Shown: positions 47,881 through 59,917, counted from the first letter of the stretch. The stretch is 64,000 nucleotides of DNA from Gnetum montanum (GCA_015680685.1 MNCI01035006.1:39263-103262); one strand, 5' to 3'. The notes: generated from the sequence alone by a model not told the origin. Numbers and translations: made by a program.

Positions 47881-49821
47881 ATAGTTACTTTACCATTTTG
47901 GGGATTAACCTTAATTTCACTATCACAAAATGTTAAGGGTGTTGATTTCTCCTCCCCTAGTGAGGGAGGAATCATCACGACATGGATGACTTCCTTGTTA
48001 GTAGGAATATCCTTACTAATGGGTATGAAGGTCAACATTTTAACTAGCACCTCATGATGTGTGGTGGAAGCTATGATCAGGTCATATAAGAGTAGGGTTG
48101 TGTTTTTCTACTTGGGGCATTGCTTAACTTGGTCCATTGCACTGAGGAAGTTTTTGTCATTGGTCATGGGCTTATCACCTTAGTTGTGCTTTACTTCCTC
48201 CATATGTCCCAAAATGTAGACTTTGGCTTTAGGATTTGATTGTTGTGGCTCTTCTTTATTATTTTGGTTGTGGGTTTTGGTGTCCTCCTGTGGCTTGTTA
48301 GTTGAAGAGGTTGGGGCAGAAGAGGTTATGGGTATAGCTAAAATGGGAGTGGCTTTAGTGGATCCACTTCCTTTAGTGCTTCCGTATGCCTGTCGCTCTT
48401 ATTGTCAGGCTTTTGCTTATGCTTCTTCCTTTGTTTGGCTATAGTTTTTTGGTTGTCAGCCATTGGCTGGAAGGAAGAGGTAGTAGCATTGGCCACCATA
48501 GGAGGTTGTTGTGTAGTTTGTTGGGCTATGGTTGTATTGGGTTGGGAGACCTTGATGACAAAAGGTTCTCTTAGAGGTATTTTTGATGGTACTATCACCA
48601 TCAAAGGTGATCTTGAGCTATGGGAAATTGAAGAAGCACTTTCATTATAGAGGGGTACTTGAATAAAAAATGCTTCTCTTACAGGTCTTTGATCATCTTC
48701 AATGTTGAATGTTGAAATAACACAGGGACTATCATTAGCATCCAATGGGTCTTTGTAGACTAGCATCAACTAGTTTTGTGGTCGAATTAGGTTAGAAGCA
48801 TCTAAGAATAGTTTTCCCTATCTATCATCCTTTGTAGGTCATCCTTCAGCATAAGGCAGAAGTTTATGTCATGACCAGGTAGTTGATGATAATGGTAGAA
48901 TCTAGTTTGAAGTATCTAGGAAACTAGGGATCATACTTCATTGCCCAAGTGGGATTGTTGGCTATTTTGCATAGTCACTTATGTTTCTTTTAAGCAGCTT
49001 CGATCATTTGTTTGTGTTGCATGTGCTTACTTCTTAATAATTGGTCTAGAAACTTGGATGGTTTTAATGGCAATGTAGTGTACTTAGATGTGTCCTTCCT
49101 TTCAAAGTTACATCTATTTGTTGTCGATGCAGTGATCCTAGAAGTTGATGATTGGTTATTGTAGTCATTGGTAGGGGCATTGGGTGGATTAACTTGCAAA
49201 CCTTGGTTCGTGATCTTTGTTTCCTTGGTTGTGGCATTAGTTGAGTGTGATGTGTGGCTATAACTAGCATGGGATCTATCGTAGTAGGGTAGGAAAGAGT
49301 GGAAGATGGTAGCACCATGCCCATGGAGAAAACAAAAGTAGTAGAGGAAGGTGATATGACTTTGGGGGATGTATGTTGGAATAGTCCTCCCAAGATGTTT
49401 TTAGGCTCAGGTTCTATCTTAAATTCATCTTTCTCTTCCTGTTGTTCCTCAAAGCTAGACTTGTCATCTTCCTCTTCCATGATAATCAATTAGGCTAGGA
49501 TGCTAGAATAGATGTCATTAAGGATAATTTGGTCATATGGGGAAGGGATGTACTCCTTCCCACTCCTACATATGAGCTCAAACTCCCTTTTGGTTTTAGC
49601 TTCAATTCATGGAATTAGCATGCCTTCATGTATTTTAGCACAAATAAAGTTATAATGATCTTCATTTATGGTTGCAAATTAAGACTCTCCCCTCTAACCC
49701 TCAAAGATCACCTACACTCAATGATGGCAGGGTCTATGGGATCATACACCCTCATGGCTTGTTGGCTATGATCTTCGCTAGTGAGAGTGAAGGGAAATTT
49801 GGTGGACTTTTGGAAAGGCAT
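47881..49821 (-). pseudogene. gag: Element E gag (Tat type)
   Basis: ATG at 49821-49819 opens MPFQKSTKFPFTLTSEDHSQ, then MRVYDPIDPAIIE, then IYSSILA. An acidic block follows at 49489-49400 (MEEEDDKSSFEEQQEEKDE). Near 48905-48845 YHHQLPGHDINFCLMLKDDL matches the C.YH...GHD...C..LK..IQ motif at the end of Tat gag proteins, with the first Cys lost. 48769-48338 is open (MMLVYKDPLDANDSPCVIST, later a Lys/Gln-rich stretch). This motif supports Tat membership independently of the RNase H. Frameshifts between blocks. Confidence 0.72.
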
Positions 49822-50892
49822 GAATATAGTTCTGAGAATGGCTTAAAATAGGCTATACATGGTAAAATAGTAGTAAATTCCAGTGAATGGAACTCACAAA
49901 CTCTTAAAGCANNNNNNNNNNNNNNNNNNNNNNNNNNNNNNNNNNNNNNNNNNNNNNNNNNNNNNNNNNNNNNNNNNNNNNNNNNNNNNNNNNNNNNNNN
50001 NNNNNNNNNNNNNNNNNNNNNNNNNNNNNNNNNNNNNNNNNNNNNNNNNNNNNNNNNNNGACCAAAATGGAAACTTGATAGTTTTCAAAGATGGGAAAAG
50101 TAGGATTGGTTGGTATAGAAACCAATGTTAGTTTAGTGGAAAAAAAATGTAGTAGACAAAAATTAAATGGTTATTAAGGCTTCCATGCTTACTTTGCTCT
50201 AGAAATTCATAGCAGATGTTTTGAAATTTCAACATCCAAACCACTTGCAGATTCCACACTAAGGTTTATGCTACAAGGGGTTAAAGGAAACATTGGATTC
50301 CTTGGGATTTTTGGCTTAAAAAAACTAGAAAATGACTTTCAAATTGCAATAAAAGAAAGTCTAGTCATTAACTTGGTAACAAACCTCACCAATGTTGGCC
50401 TCATAACTACTTCCATGTGAGGTATGGAAAAGGGGGGGAAAGAAAGGGGGTGAGATGATGGGAATCTCACACCTCCCACCTCAATGTTGATGAGGGGAAG
50501 GTTGAAAACCAAAGTGGAAAGTTGGTGTTTTTCCATTAAAACTAGTTTTAGGTAGCTACAAATTTTCTTAGCTTGCAAAAGTGGGGGGAAAGCCAACTCA
50601 CAAAAGAGTTGAACCACCCACTTTTAAAAACTAGAGAAAAAATTTTTAGTAGTAAAAAGGAAAAATAATAGGAGAGAAGAGATATCAATGTAGGCTTTGG
50701 GATATAAAGTTCATAGCAAATGCTGTGAAAAGCCAAAACCCAACCACCTGCAACTTCCATGCTGCAATTTTGGTCCCAGGGCAAGGGGAAAGACTAGCGT
50801 TTATTCTTCAAATGTTTTGGTTGCAAAAATCAAGGAAAAGCTTACAAATGATAACAAAAAGAATAGATTTGATCATAGAATTTAGGCAAAGG
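49822..50892 (-). other. Element E leader region with gap
   Basis: No coding frames. Two similar halves (about 50080-50340 and 50690-50930) share AGTTCATAGCA and CCAACCAC..GCA text, a diverged duplication. TTCCA(C/T)-type motifs like those of the array appear at 50250 and 50755. Confidence 0.5.
49912..50059. other. Assembly gap (148 N)
   Basis: Run of N in the leader of element E; frames through it are artefacts. Confidence 0.99.
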
Positions 50893-50912
50893 CCCTCCTT
50901 CTAGTGCCAAGA
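50893..50912 (-). promoter_or_regulatory. Element E primer-binding-like site
   Basis: Minus strand TTGGCACTAGAAGGAGGG lies a few bases inside the 5' LTR, starting TGG as primer sites do. It is clearly not the tRNA-Asp type of the other elements. I cannot assign the tRNA. Confidence 0.5.
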
Positions 50913-50917
50913 AAAAC

Positions 50918-52449
50918 TATTGCTACTAAAAACCTTGGTCATTGGAAAAACCAAGGATCGTTGGTGTAGCAGTTTCCCAACCTTGAATCTCTAGGGCCTC
51001 CATGAGAAAAATGGGATTTGAGGTATCCTAGCTAGTCCAGAAAATCAACCAGGGACTTATGAAATGCAAAACATGGGAATAAAAGAGAACAAAATGCAAA
51101 ACTAATAGCAAATTTGAAATAATGCATGTATGATAAACAAATTTATTTCATACACAAAACCTAAAACTTAAAAATTTATTGAGAAAGAAAATAAAGAATA
51201 AGTTTGAGAAATGTGTACAAATGATGCTTGAGTGGGTAGCAAAAAATGTTCACTAGCATAGGAGTTTAAAGCCCATTGAAGCCAATGGTATTTGATCCAC
51301 AATCCGAGTACTAAGCCACTCCTGATGTTATCATATCTTCTTCAATTGTTGAAACTTTATATCTACCAATTGGGTCATTGCTAGGGGTGAGAAAAGTGAA
51401 AACTTTGAATGCCAGATTGCTCCATGTTGGGGTTTGGGAATCCTAGAAATGTAGTGTTGATATTGAAAATTTAAAAATCTTAAGGCTACAATGCTTCCAC
51501 ATTGGGGTTCAAGAGAATGCAAGTATGGGAACTTGTAAGAGCTCTTGAGTGCTTGAAAAATGCCCTAAGTGTGGAATTAGTACTTGGAAGATTGCTTGTA
51601 TGCTCAATGAGAAAAAAATTGCTCAATCCTTAAAAAATTTTGGAACCTGTAAATGGGATTTGAGGTTTGCTTTTATAGGATCTTTGGGCCATGAATGGGG
51701 TTGCAAATGGCCATGAATTGGTTGTAAAACTGGCTATAAATTGACTATAAAATGGTTACTAAATTTAGGTGAGATGGGTGCCAAAATTTGGAGGGTTACC
51801 ATACATAGTAAGTGCTTTCCCCCATGGCCATTCCATTTACTATAAATAGTAACTAGGGCATACCTTCCATGCTAGAGATGAATCTTCTATGTTGAGATCT
51901 CCACCATGCTTGTAGATGTGGTTGGTTAATGTTGAAGTGCATGAAGTGATGAATTTTGGCTTTTGTGGCTTCCACATGGGGGGATGTAATTTCCACGCTG
52001 GGGGTGAAGACTCCACATTGGGGGAAGACTTCCATGTTGAGGAGGAAGGTTTCCAAGTTGTGCATATGGTCTCCATGTTGAAGGGGGAAACTTTTGAAAA
52101 CTCCCATATTTCCACACTGGGGGTAGGTGAGATTTATCCCCATGCATGTACTTCTAGTGTAGAAAAATGTATACCCCCCATAAAACCCATCAAATTTCCT
52201 TTTTTGGCATTCCAAAAGGCATTTTGACCTTCCCAAGCCCAAATATAGATACTAGGTGACTTTTTTCATATGGGAAATGAGGCTTTGACTACTTATGAGG
52301 TATTTTTAGCCCCAAAAGTATAAAATATGTGAAATTTCCCATTGTGGATTACAATTTTCACATTTACAATGAAGTTTTGCCTGGGTTTAATGGGGTGAAA
52401 GCTATATGATGAAGATTGGTTATAACATGCAAATTTTTGTGGTGTTTCA
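50918..52449 (-). repeat. Element E 5' LTR
   Basis: About 1530 bp. The minus-strand start TGAAACACCACAAAAATTTG is at 52449 and the other end is TAGCAATA near 50918, where TG has decayed to TA on the plus strand. TATA box CCTATAAAAGC near 51672. 51960-52120 holds four or more TTCCA(C/T)G(C/T)TG(G/A)GG units. It contains the uninterrupted site (CCAAG, 50951-50955) into which D inserted in the other LTR. Confidence 0.9.
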
Positions 52450-52454
52450 TCCTA
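52450..52454. repeat. Target duplication of element E, right copy
   Basis: TCCTA, same as 17341-17345. Confidence 0.9.
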
Positions 52455-54230
52455 CACTACCTTCTCATTCTCTTTTTTCATTTGCATATTATGGGTAATC
52501 AACTATCTCACATGGTTAGTTCTTAATTGTTCTAGTTGATTAGGCATTATGAACTATGCAGGGTCTTTCTTTTTAGCTCTTAGATTTACTAACTTCACTT
52601 GTAGCCATTGAACTTCATTTCTTACATGTTTAGCTTTGGATTCTGCCATGACCAACTTCTCCTTTGTGGCTATTAGGTTAGGTTGGATTGCAGTGATATT
52701 ACTAGGGATATCAAAGAGATTTTGCATGACTTGGCCTATCTACAGTAGTATTTCCAAAATATCTTCATGCTTCGTAGGAGTCATCAAGGTTTTAGTAAGC
52801 ATTTGAGCATCTTGTGCTTTAGAGATATCAGCTGGTGGTACAATAGAAACATTAAAAGATTTCTTAAAGTGGTTAGTAATGACCTCTATGGCTCCTGATG
52901 CATCTTAGTGTTGCATGACCATAATTATGACACCTTCACTACCTCCAAGCATAACTTGGAATGATGCAACATACCTAGAAATTTGTTGTGCCTAGTTATC
53001 CTCTCATCTTGTTTGGAGTGACATTTTTCCACTGGCTAGATCTATGGATATGGTGGGCCTCATGGAGCTCTCCCAAACTTTATACAGATTAGTTCCATTT
53101 CTTGTTTCCTAATTTATTATTTTTGCAATTTTTTGCAAATGGCTCATGGATGATCTATAGTCTTGCAGCGATAATGGTACCTCTTGTTGTTGCTATTGCT
53201 ATTCCTATTTAGCCTATACTTGGCTGTTAGGCCTTGCCTATTGTTGTTGACTGGTAACAGGAATGTTTTTGCTAGGAGTGGAACCTACAGCTCCCTTGGT
53301 GCATATTGGCTTCTCTAGTTAATCTTTCTTTAATGGCACTAGCTTGAACATTTCTGCATAGGAAGCATTTTGGGAATTTCTTAGGACTTTGGCTTTTCAA
53401 CACATCTTATTGATGAGGCAAGGGAATGGAAGTGTTAGTTTCCTTGCCTTCTTCTCTTCAAACAACTTTTTAATCTTGAGGAAGACTAGATGGGCGATGT
53501 TGGCATTGAATTTTCCCATCAAAATTATGCTTTATCTGGTCCCATATGTAGATATTCTATTGAGCCTTTTGGTTGATAACAAGTGATAGGTTCTAATCTT
53601 GAAATATATTTTCTCTTTAGCTATGAGCTCATAGTAGCCTTTGTCTTCTTTTCCATATGCCCTTTGTAACAATAGCCTGTTAGCATTAGTGTTTGACCTT
53701 GTTGAGATGTGTGCCACATTTGCCCCTTCATTCGGGATGTTGAGGGCTTTTTCAATTACCTCTAATGGGTATGACACAGACACTCCTTTAATTTTCACTA
53801 TTGCATTGGCTTGTTTGTTTTAACAAAATTGGTAGGTTTCTCTCAGATACCATTCATCACTATTGGATAAGGTAGGCCATAAGAGAGATGCTTGGAGTTG
53901 CATCTTCATAGCTTTTAGAGAAAATTCCATGAAAGGACCAAAGTTCAACTCCATGATGACCATGGACATGATGGATTTTTCTTGAATTGCTTGGAGAAAT
54001 TTAGGAGATAAAGTGAGGTGTTGCACTTGTTTGGGTCTTGGCAACACTTTTGCCTCCTTCTATGTGGAATGCTTGGTAGTAGGAGTTTGTTGGTGAATGT
54101 TGAATGAATGGACCTCTTGCTCTACATGATCAACTTGTGGAGTTTGTTCCCTTGCTTGGCCTTTTAAGGACCTCTTGATCTTTTTCTCCCATGCTAGAAA
54201 GGTCCTTCAACTGCTAGTTTCTTTGGGGCC
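52455..54230 (-). pseudogene. Element C 3' ORF, N-terminal part
   Basis: Continues into 17345-16340 on the far side of element E. From the right: a Lys-rich start, then 54047-53820 (MLPRPKQVQHLTLSPKFLQA) and 53798-53532 (YPLEVIEKALNIPNEGANVA, then KEKIYFKIRTYHL), similar to the D ORF at 20960-20680. A charged coiled coil follows (52440-52720). It joins in the same coiled-coil style with KEAQMYAHAKAL across the insertion site. Stops throughout. Function unknown; env-position protein of an Athila-type element. Confidence 0.65.
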
Positions 54231-54808
54231 ATTTGCAATCAACAAGGGTTTGAAATTATTAAAGTGTTTAAATCAGTTCTTAATAGTTCTTTATCTTCTT
54301 CATCAAGTACTTATCTTATTATGATTGTAGAGTTAGAAAATTTTCAAAAATGAAACCCCTTAGGTGTCATATCCCTAATTACTATGACCTTTCATAATTG
54401 TTATTTCTTTGCTTATGTTGTCTCAAAAATGGTTAGAGTGGTTCATTAGTAGAATTCATTAAGTTATTTGGCCTAAGTTTGATTAGTTCATGATGATATC
54501 TTTATTGTTTCATTATACTTATCCTTATACTATTTTCTAGGTGTTAGAAGAATTTTGGCTTAAATTTCCTAATGTTAGCATAATGGACCCCCTCATGACT
54601 AAGTTGAATGCTCCAAAATCAATAGTGTTCAGGAGTTTTAAAAATTGAAGCTATGGGGATGAAGTAATGGCCTTGGAAAGTTAGTGTGCAGGAGCCCTAA
54701 GAAAAAATTGCAAAAACATCTCTTGCTACAAATTAGAGGACGGAAAAATTTCACCAACTCCGACACATATATATACTATTTTTATATGCATGACATCATA
54801 GGGACTAC

Positions 54809-54828
54809 GACATCATAGCTATGATGTC
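54809..54828. repeat. Perfect 20-bp palindrome
   Basis: GACATCATAG followed by its exact reverse complement. The half-site TGACATCAT occurs once more at 54791-54799, a third of a turn pattern away from any gene start. Confidence 0.85.
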
Positions 54829-55626
54829 ACTATCAAAAAAATTTGAATTTTTGTTGAATTTTCTAAGGAAAAAATGAGTCAATTGGAATGTTTGAAAGAT
54901 GTAAAGCTTGTCCAAAGGATCTTGGGTCATTAATGATGCATAGTTTTCAAGAATTTGACATTTAATTTTCATAAGGAAGGAATCTTGAGCAACAAAATTT
55001 TATTGGATGGATATGAGATGGGTTAAGAATTTCAAATGTATGGATATACTATTAGATGATGTGGGAAGCATATGTTGAGTCTTGATTGTTTTAGAAGGTT
55101 CAAGATGATGTGGAAGTGCTTGTCAAGTATGAAATACAAGAGTTATACAAGTGGGTCCTTCCCAAAGTAGGCTTCAACCTTAATGGCTTTGTATAAGCAT
55201 GCTTAAAAGTGTTCATAGGCACTCAAGGAGTTGCATGTAAGACATACTTGTCTAGAAAAACACACATATTAGTATTGCCAGATTGGGAAAATAACATTAT
55301 ATTATACAAAACCACAAAGTTCTGATTAAATATATAGTGAAGTGAGAAGGATTGTAGCAGGTATTGATGAAACTAGGACGTGAGGTATCTTACCATAGGC
55401 ATAATGAATTCTTGTATATAGTTTGTGGTTAGAGAAATCATTAACCTTTCTTTCCAAGACTTAAACCAAGTCCAAACCATTTTCTAGTGACATCACATTA
55501 TTTCATCCCTAGGATTCACAACTACCATTTTTGCAAGGAGCATTACCACTTGTCATGTTGTTCAAGGAAGGAGTTTATTAATTGCACTTTTTATTTTTGA
55601 GATTCTTGAGAAGTTGCCTACTTTCA

Positions 55627-55749
55627 GGCATGGGTAACATGTCTTTCTAGTGGGACCCACAAAAATTTATTTTGTACATGGATTTTATTTTTAATTGTGT
55701 TAACCTTACCAAAGGACTACCTTTAGGCATGGGTAACATGTGTTTCTAG
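55627..55749 (-). promoter_or_regulatory. Two copies of the conserved non-coding motif
   Basis: 55627-55650 is identical to 22727-22750 of element D, and 55726-55749 differs at one base, with a shared TTAGGCATGGGTAACATG core. Upstream of the 3' ORF in both elements. Confidence 0.55.
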
Positions 55750-57049
55750 TAACATAGTAAGACAACACTTATTATTGTACTATTACTCCCATTTTTCATT
55801 AGATCTTTAATACATCCTTAACAATAGGATAGAACTCATAGTAGTAGTCCTAAAGAATCCACAAGTTTCTTTAATGTCACACCCTTTGCATTCCTACTTG
55901 GTTCTTCACTTTTCTATCCAGGCATAATAATCATAGGTTTATTCTTAGTTCTATTGTGAAAAGAATATCATTATGACTATGGTAAGAACCTCTTATTGTT
56001 GGAATGAATGGATGGATGTCATGGTATCATTGTATACGTAATTAGTCCTTTATGATTTGATAATATAGGAAAATCTTCATGTTATTGGGACTACATCTTG
56101 CTTGAACAAGTGTATTTTATTGGAAATTAACAAGAATATGTATGGGACAAATGATGCAATTCATAGAAAAATGGAAAAATAGAGAAATAATTTGAAAAAA
56201 AAGTATTAAAGAATATTAAAAGATTAAGAAATCAAAAAGTATAAAAGATTAAAAAGATAGCAAAGAATGTGAAAAATTAATAAGAAATTAGAAAAGTATA
56301 ACAAAAGATTGTAAACTAAAAATAATTGTAAAATAAAAAATTAAAAAGCACTTATTAATTCTTGAATCAATACTAGGTGTCTCCCCCATGATTGAACTCA
56401 TGGACAAGTGTTCATAAAATGGACCCTAAATCCCCTAGACCATACACTCTAGGTTTCGTATCTATCATCCTTAGTGATTTAATTTTTTGATTATTATCCC
56501 ATGTAATATTGATGATGATCATGTTTTTGTCTTTGGAGATATATATTCTATTGGACTAAATGACCTTTCTATTTCAGAAGGTCCAACTATATTTTCTTGT
56601 TTATTCTTAATTTCAAGTACCAAATCTCCATGTTTACTACTTGTTGGTGTATGATCATAGTTTAGTATATCCTTTTGTGAGTTCTCAGTTTGGGTCATTT
56701 TTTTAGGGTAGGAGTTGATAAGTATGTTAAATGTTTCTATGCATGTTTTGAATGGTTTTACATTCTCAATTTTTAGCCATTTAGTGTCTTTTCATTTAGT
56801 GACCCATGTTCTTTTTTATTTACACACTTGTTTCTCACATTTGTTGTGGGTTGGTGTAAGGATTATGTTGACATTATGAAGTTTTGGTTCATAACTACAC
56901 CCTTCTTTATCATTAGTAATGCATGGAATTCTTGCATATGTATGGCTCCTTAGACATCTTCTTTGGAGATTTACACAAATAAATCTCTCATTCCTAGCTT
57001 AGCATCTATTGTGCTAAGCCATGCTCTTTCCATAATGATAGGAAATTCC

Positions 57050-57290
57050 TTATTATCGTTCTTCACATCAATCACTAAGAAATCTTCTAGATAAGACCAC
57101 CCATTGATAGCGGTCACCACATCTTCTATTTGTTCCAAAGGAATGATGACATATTGATCTACTAGCTCTAACCTTATGTTTCATTTCTTTAAGGATGGTA
57201 AGTTCCATGCCTTGTATGTTTCTTGAGATATCAAATTTACTTTGGAACTTAAGTCTAGTAGAGCCTTGCATGGTGAATTTCTAATGATTT
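57050..57290 (-). pseudogene. Element C aspartic protease
   Basis: Reads CKALLDLSSKVNLISQETYK (active-site region LLDLSS, close to LIDSGS), then LELVDQYVIIPLEQIEDVV, LEDFLVIDVKNDNKEFPIIM and ERAWLSTIDAKLGMRD. It parallels the D protease block for block, and the Asp of LLDLSS is kept. RT does not follow: the next DNA (57050 leftwards) becomes spacer and then the non-coding region, so the pol enzymes have been lost from this element. Confidence 0.72.
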
Positions 57291-59917
57291 GTAAATAAAT
57301 TAGAAGAATTCATCAATCTATTCTTTTCTTAGGAGGCATCCTTGCCTTAATTCAGTCTAATACCATTTTGATTAGCATGATAGTCATAATCTCTTAATTT
57401 GATTATTAGAAAAGTAGGGTGTTTGTAGGAGGATTCTTCATATAAGGAACATGATTCAATAAGGTCCTTACTCTACTAGCTTTTTCTAAACTTATCCTAA
57501 AGAAAGGATTTTTCTTTCTTTAGTCCTACTAGTATGATCTTCTCTTTGTATATTCACTACCCTTGTAGTGTTCCTTTGTTGTGGCTATGATGGAAATTCT
57601 CCTTGCACTATAGGAGGTGGAACAAGTGGTAGAGGATTAGAGTGTTGACTTAATGGACTAGTTATTGTTTGATGTATGTATGGGTTGGAATCCATCCTTG
57701 GAGTGTTAGGTTTATAATACTTAGGTGGATAATATTGCGAAGTATTAACTACTATGTTTCTTGGAGATATTGGACACTACACATAGTATCCATAAGGGTT
57801 TGGTTGCCAATATGGGTATTGCTACTTTAGTGGTGGCATTTCCCCATCCTTGTGATTACTACCACTATTGTTGATATTGCTCTTATGGTTGTGAATAGGC
57901 TCCACTTGGGTAGTAAGCTAGTTGGAAGATTTGTTGATAGTTACCTTGAGGATAAGATAACCATTTTGGCATTTGATTTTTGAAAAATCTTGGATCAAGT
58001 CCATATGCTCCTATTTCTTACAAATGTACCATTATAGGACAAGATCCCTTAGGATGTTTGTACTAGCACATTGTACACCCTTTCTCACCCTTTGAGCTTG
58101 AATTAGAACATTCTTCCACAAAAGCAACTTTTCCTTTTCGTCTATAGTCTCTTTTCTTTTTTGTTCTCATTGTCCTTACTGAAGGCTTGTTTAGTTCTTT
58201 CTTCTACGATTTTTAAGATGGTAGAAAAATTTTCATCCATTGAGTCCCACATCCTTTCTAGCTTAGTGGCTATGACATTAACAAACTTTTGGATTGGTAG
58301 AGTCTCTTTCTATGTCACCTCTTCCAAGGTTTCTTGCTCTTGCTTATTACATATTCATACATCTCTTTTTCGGATAGATGGATCTCCATTATACTCCTTG
58401 GCTAATTCTCTCTTCTTTAACTTGCCATCTTCCTTTACCACTTGGTTAATTAGCCTCTAAATTCAATGGGCAATCATTTTTGAGAATTTTCCTTTAGGCA
58501 TAAACCCCAAGGGTTTTCCTAGTTTTGTTCCTCAACCCATTGATAGTATGTCTAAGCTACTTTGTTTGGGAAAATCCATTGCCTAGGCACATATGCAGAA
58601 GAGAGTAGTATCTACTCATTGTCACATCAAGGGACTCATGTGTTCCTTGCTTCTAGCCCTAGATATGCTTTTTGAGATTGAACATCCAAGAATATATTTG
58701 GTGTTTATCATTGAAAAGTTCAAACATGGTATTCCACCTTCTGATTAATTTAGGTTATAATGATTTGTATCAGCTTTTTGCCTCTTTGATGAGTGTCTAA
58801 GGGAACAACTTAAGTTTTTGTTAGTCACTTTCAATATTTTGTAGGGCACAGGCATCATGAAATACTTGAAGGTGATGTTGTGGATCTCTATTATATTCAC
58901 CTTCAAACTTAGGAATATTATTCATATCAAGTCACTTGATGCGAATGTATCTCACATGCCTGGTTGGAATGTACATTGCTTCCCTTATGTGGATCATGTT
59001 GCAAGCAACCAACAGGGGCTCTTCATGATCATACGGTTCATATGTTCAATTGTAGTAATGCCCTCTTTGATACTCATATCCCTCTCTCTGTGCATGTCTA
59101 TCCTTATTCCTTCATGGTTCATGCTCTTCATCTTCTTCATTAAGGTGTCTTGGATGACACTCATGTCTATCATGAGCCCAACATCTCTCCTTTTCACGAT
59201 ATTTGTATATTTGTTCCCTTATGTCTAAGTCCACCAATGATCATGAGGAGGAAGTTGAAGTAGTGGGAGAATGATGTTGTCTAGTTTTCCTTTTGTGACT
59301 CTAGTATTTATCCCTTTGTGATCTAGTAGAAACTCTTGGCCTTGAGTCTCTCTTGTACTTAGAGTCCTTTGCTTCTCTTCTTGGTATTTTTGCTAAGGCT
59401 GAATGTAGTTGGACTTTAACAAGTTCTTCTAGATGAATAATAGGTGTTTGCAAATGGACTTCATGATCATAGTGGAGTTTCTCTGTTACAAATGCATCAT
59501 CATTAAGTTCTTCTAGGATAATAGGAGGGTTAACTTGATTTTCCTTATTATGCTCATGTTTGGTTTCCATAGCATTGTCTCTCTACACTTGTACTTCTAT
59601 GGGTTGATAGGTCTCGTCATGTGTTTGGTCGCATGGTACCCTTCTTTTGCATGATTTAGATTCATTCCCCTTAAATTTGTTTGAAGCATGATGGATGCTA
59701 AACACTCTAGAGGCAAAATGATATTGCCCTTTAGGTCTCTCCATCTCATTTTCTCATCTTGGTGGAAGATGAATGTGAAGTTAGGGTGGTAAGGATCATT
59801 ATGAGCATATGAGATTCTTGCTTGCATAGGCATACTTTAGTCTTCATTGTCATTTGTTCTATCATTGCCTCTCTGTATCTCTTTGGTAGGTGATAGTTTT
59901 TCCTTAGTTGAAGACAT
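57291..59917 (-). pseudogene. gag: Element C gag
   Basis: ATG at 59917-59915 opens MSSTKEKLSPTKEI. Then ISYAHNDPYHPNFTFIFHQD and LKGNIILP (59830-59690), a Glu/Val-rich stretch, a charged Arg/Met-rich region (59570-58990) and the capsid core near 58930-58700 (FEGEYNRDPQHHLQ, then FHDACAL). The zinc knuckle at 58077-58039 is C-TM-C-.YK-H-PKGS-C with the short spacing seen in A. A Pro/Tyr-rich spacer leads to the protease. It is longer than the A gag, which lacks part of the region after ISYAH.DPY. Interrupted by stops and shifts. Confidence 0.78.

Larger units (their letters stand above)
17346..52449 (-). mobile_element. Element E: giant Tat/Ogre-like retrotransposon, split by D
   Basis: Minus-strand element with about 1.5-kb LTRs and perfect TCCTA duplications. 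Removing element D leaves about 21.7 kb. Order along its own strand: LTR, primer-like site (near 50893-50912), leader with an N gap, gag (from 49821), aspartic protease (about 47540-47850), an 11-kb interval (35900-47200), RT, RNase H, second RNase H, integrase (35900-32480), polypurine tract (32228-32240), LTR. The second RNase H and the gag motif are hallmarks of the Tat lineage, and Ogre elements of that lineage have an intron between protease and RT. Here that interval holds a tandem array and an antisense gene. RT and integrase have each lost a catalytic Asp. Confidence 0.88.
54231..56400 (-). other. Element C non-coding region
   Basis: No frames. Contains a perfect 20-bp palindrome at 54809-54828, two copies of the conserved motif at 55627-55650 and 55726-55749, and an A-rich stretch at 56160-56345 resembling that of D at 23280-23510. 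The spacer at 56360-56400 (TCTCCCCCATGATTGA) matches, inverted, element A near 5580. Confidence 0.6.

Noticed and set aside
48223-48650. Plus-strand Cys/Leu-rich frames, possible secreted protein
   Set aside because: Antisense to the Lys/Gln-rich end of element E gag, which fits the element order.
49883-50131. Open frames around 49883-50131
   Set aside because: They cross the 148-bp N run and have no coding content.
58857-59228. Plus-strand 123-codon frame with hydrophobic stretches
   Set aside because: Antisense shadow of the charged part of element C gag.
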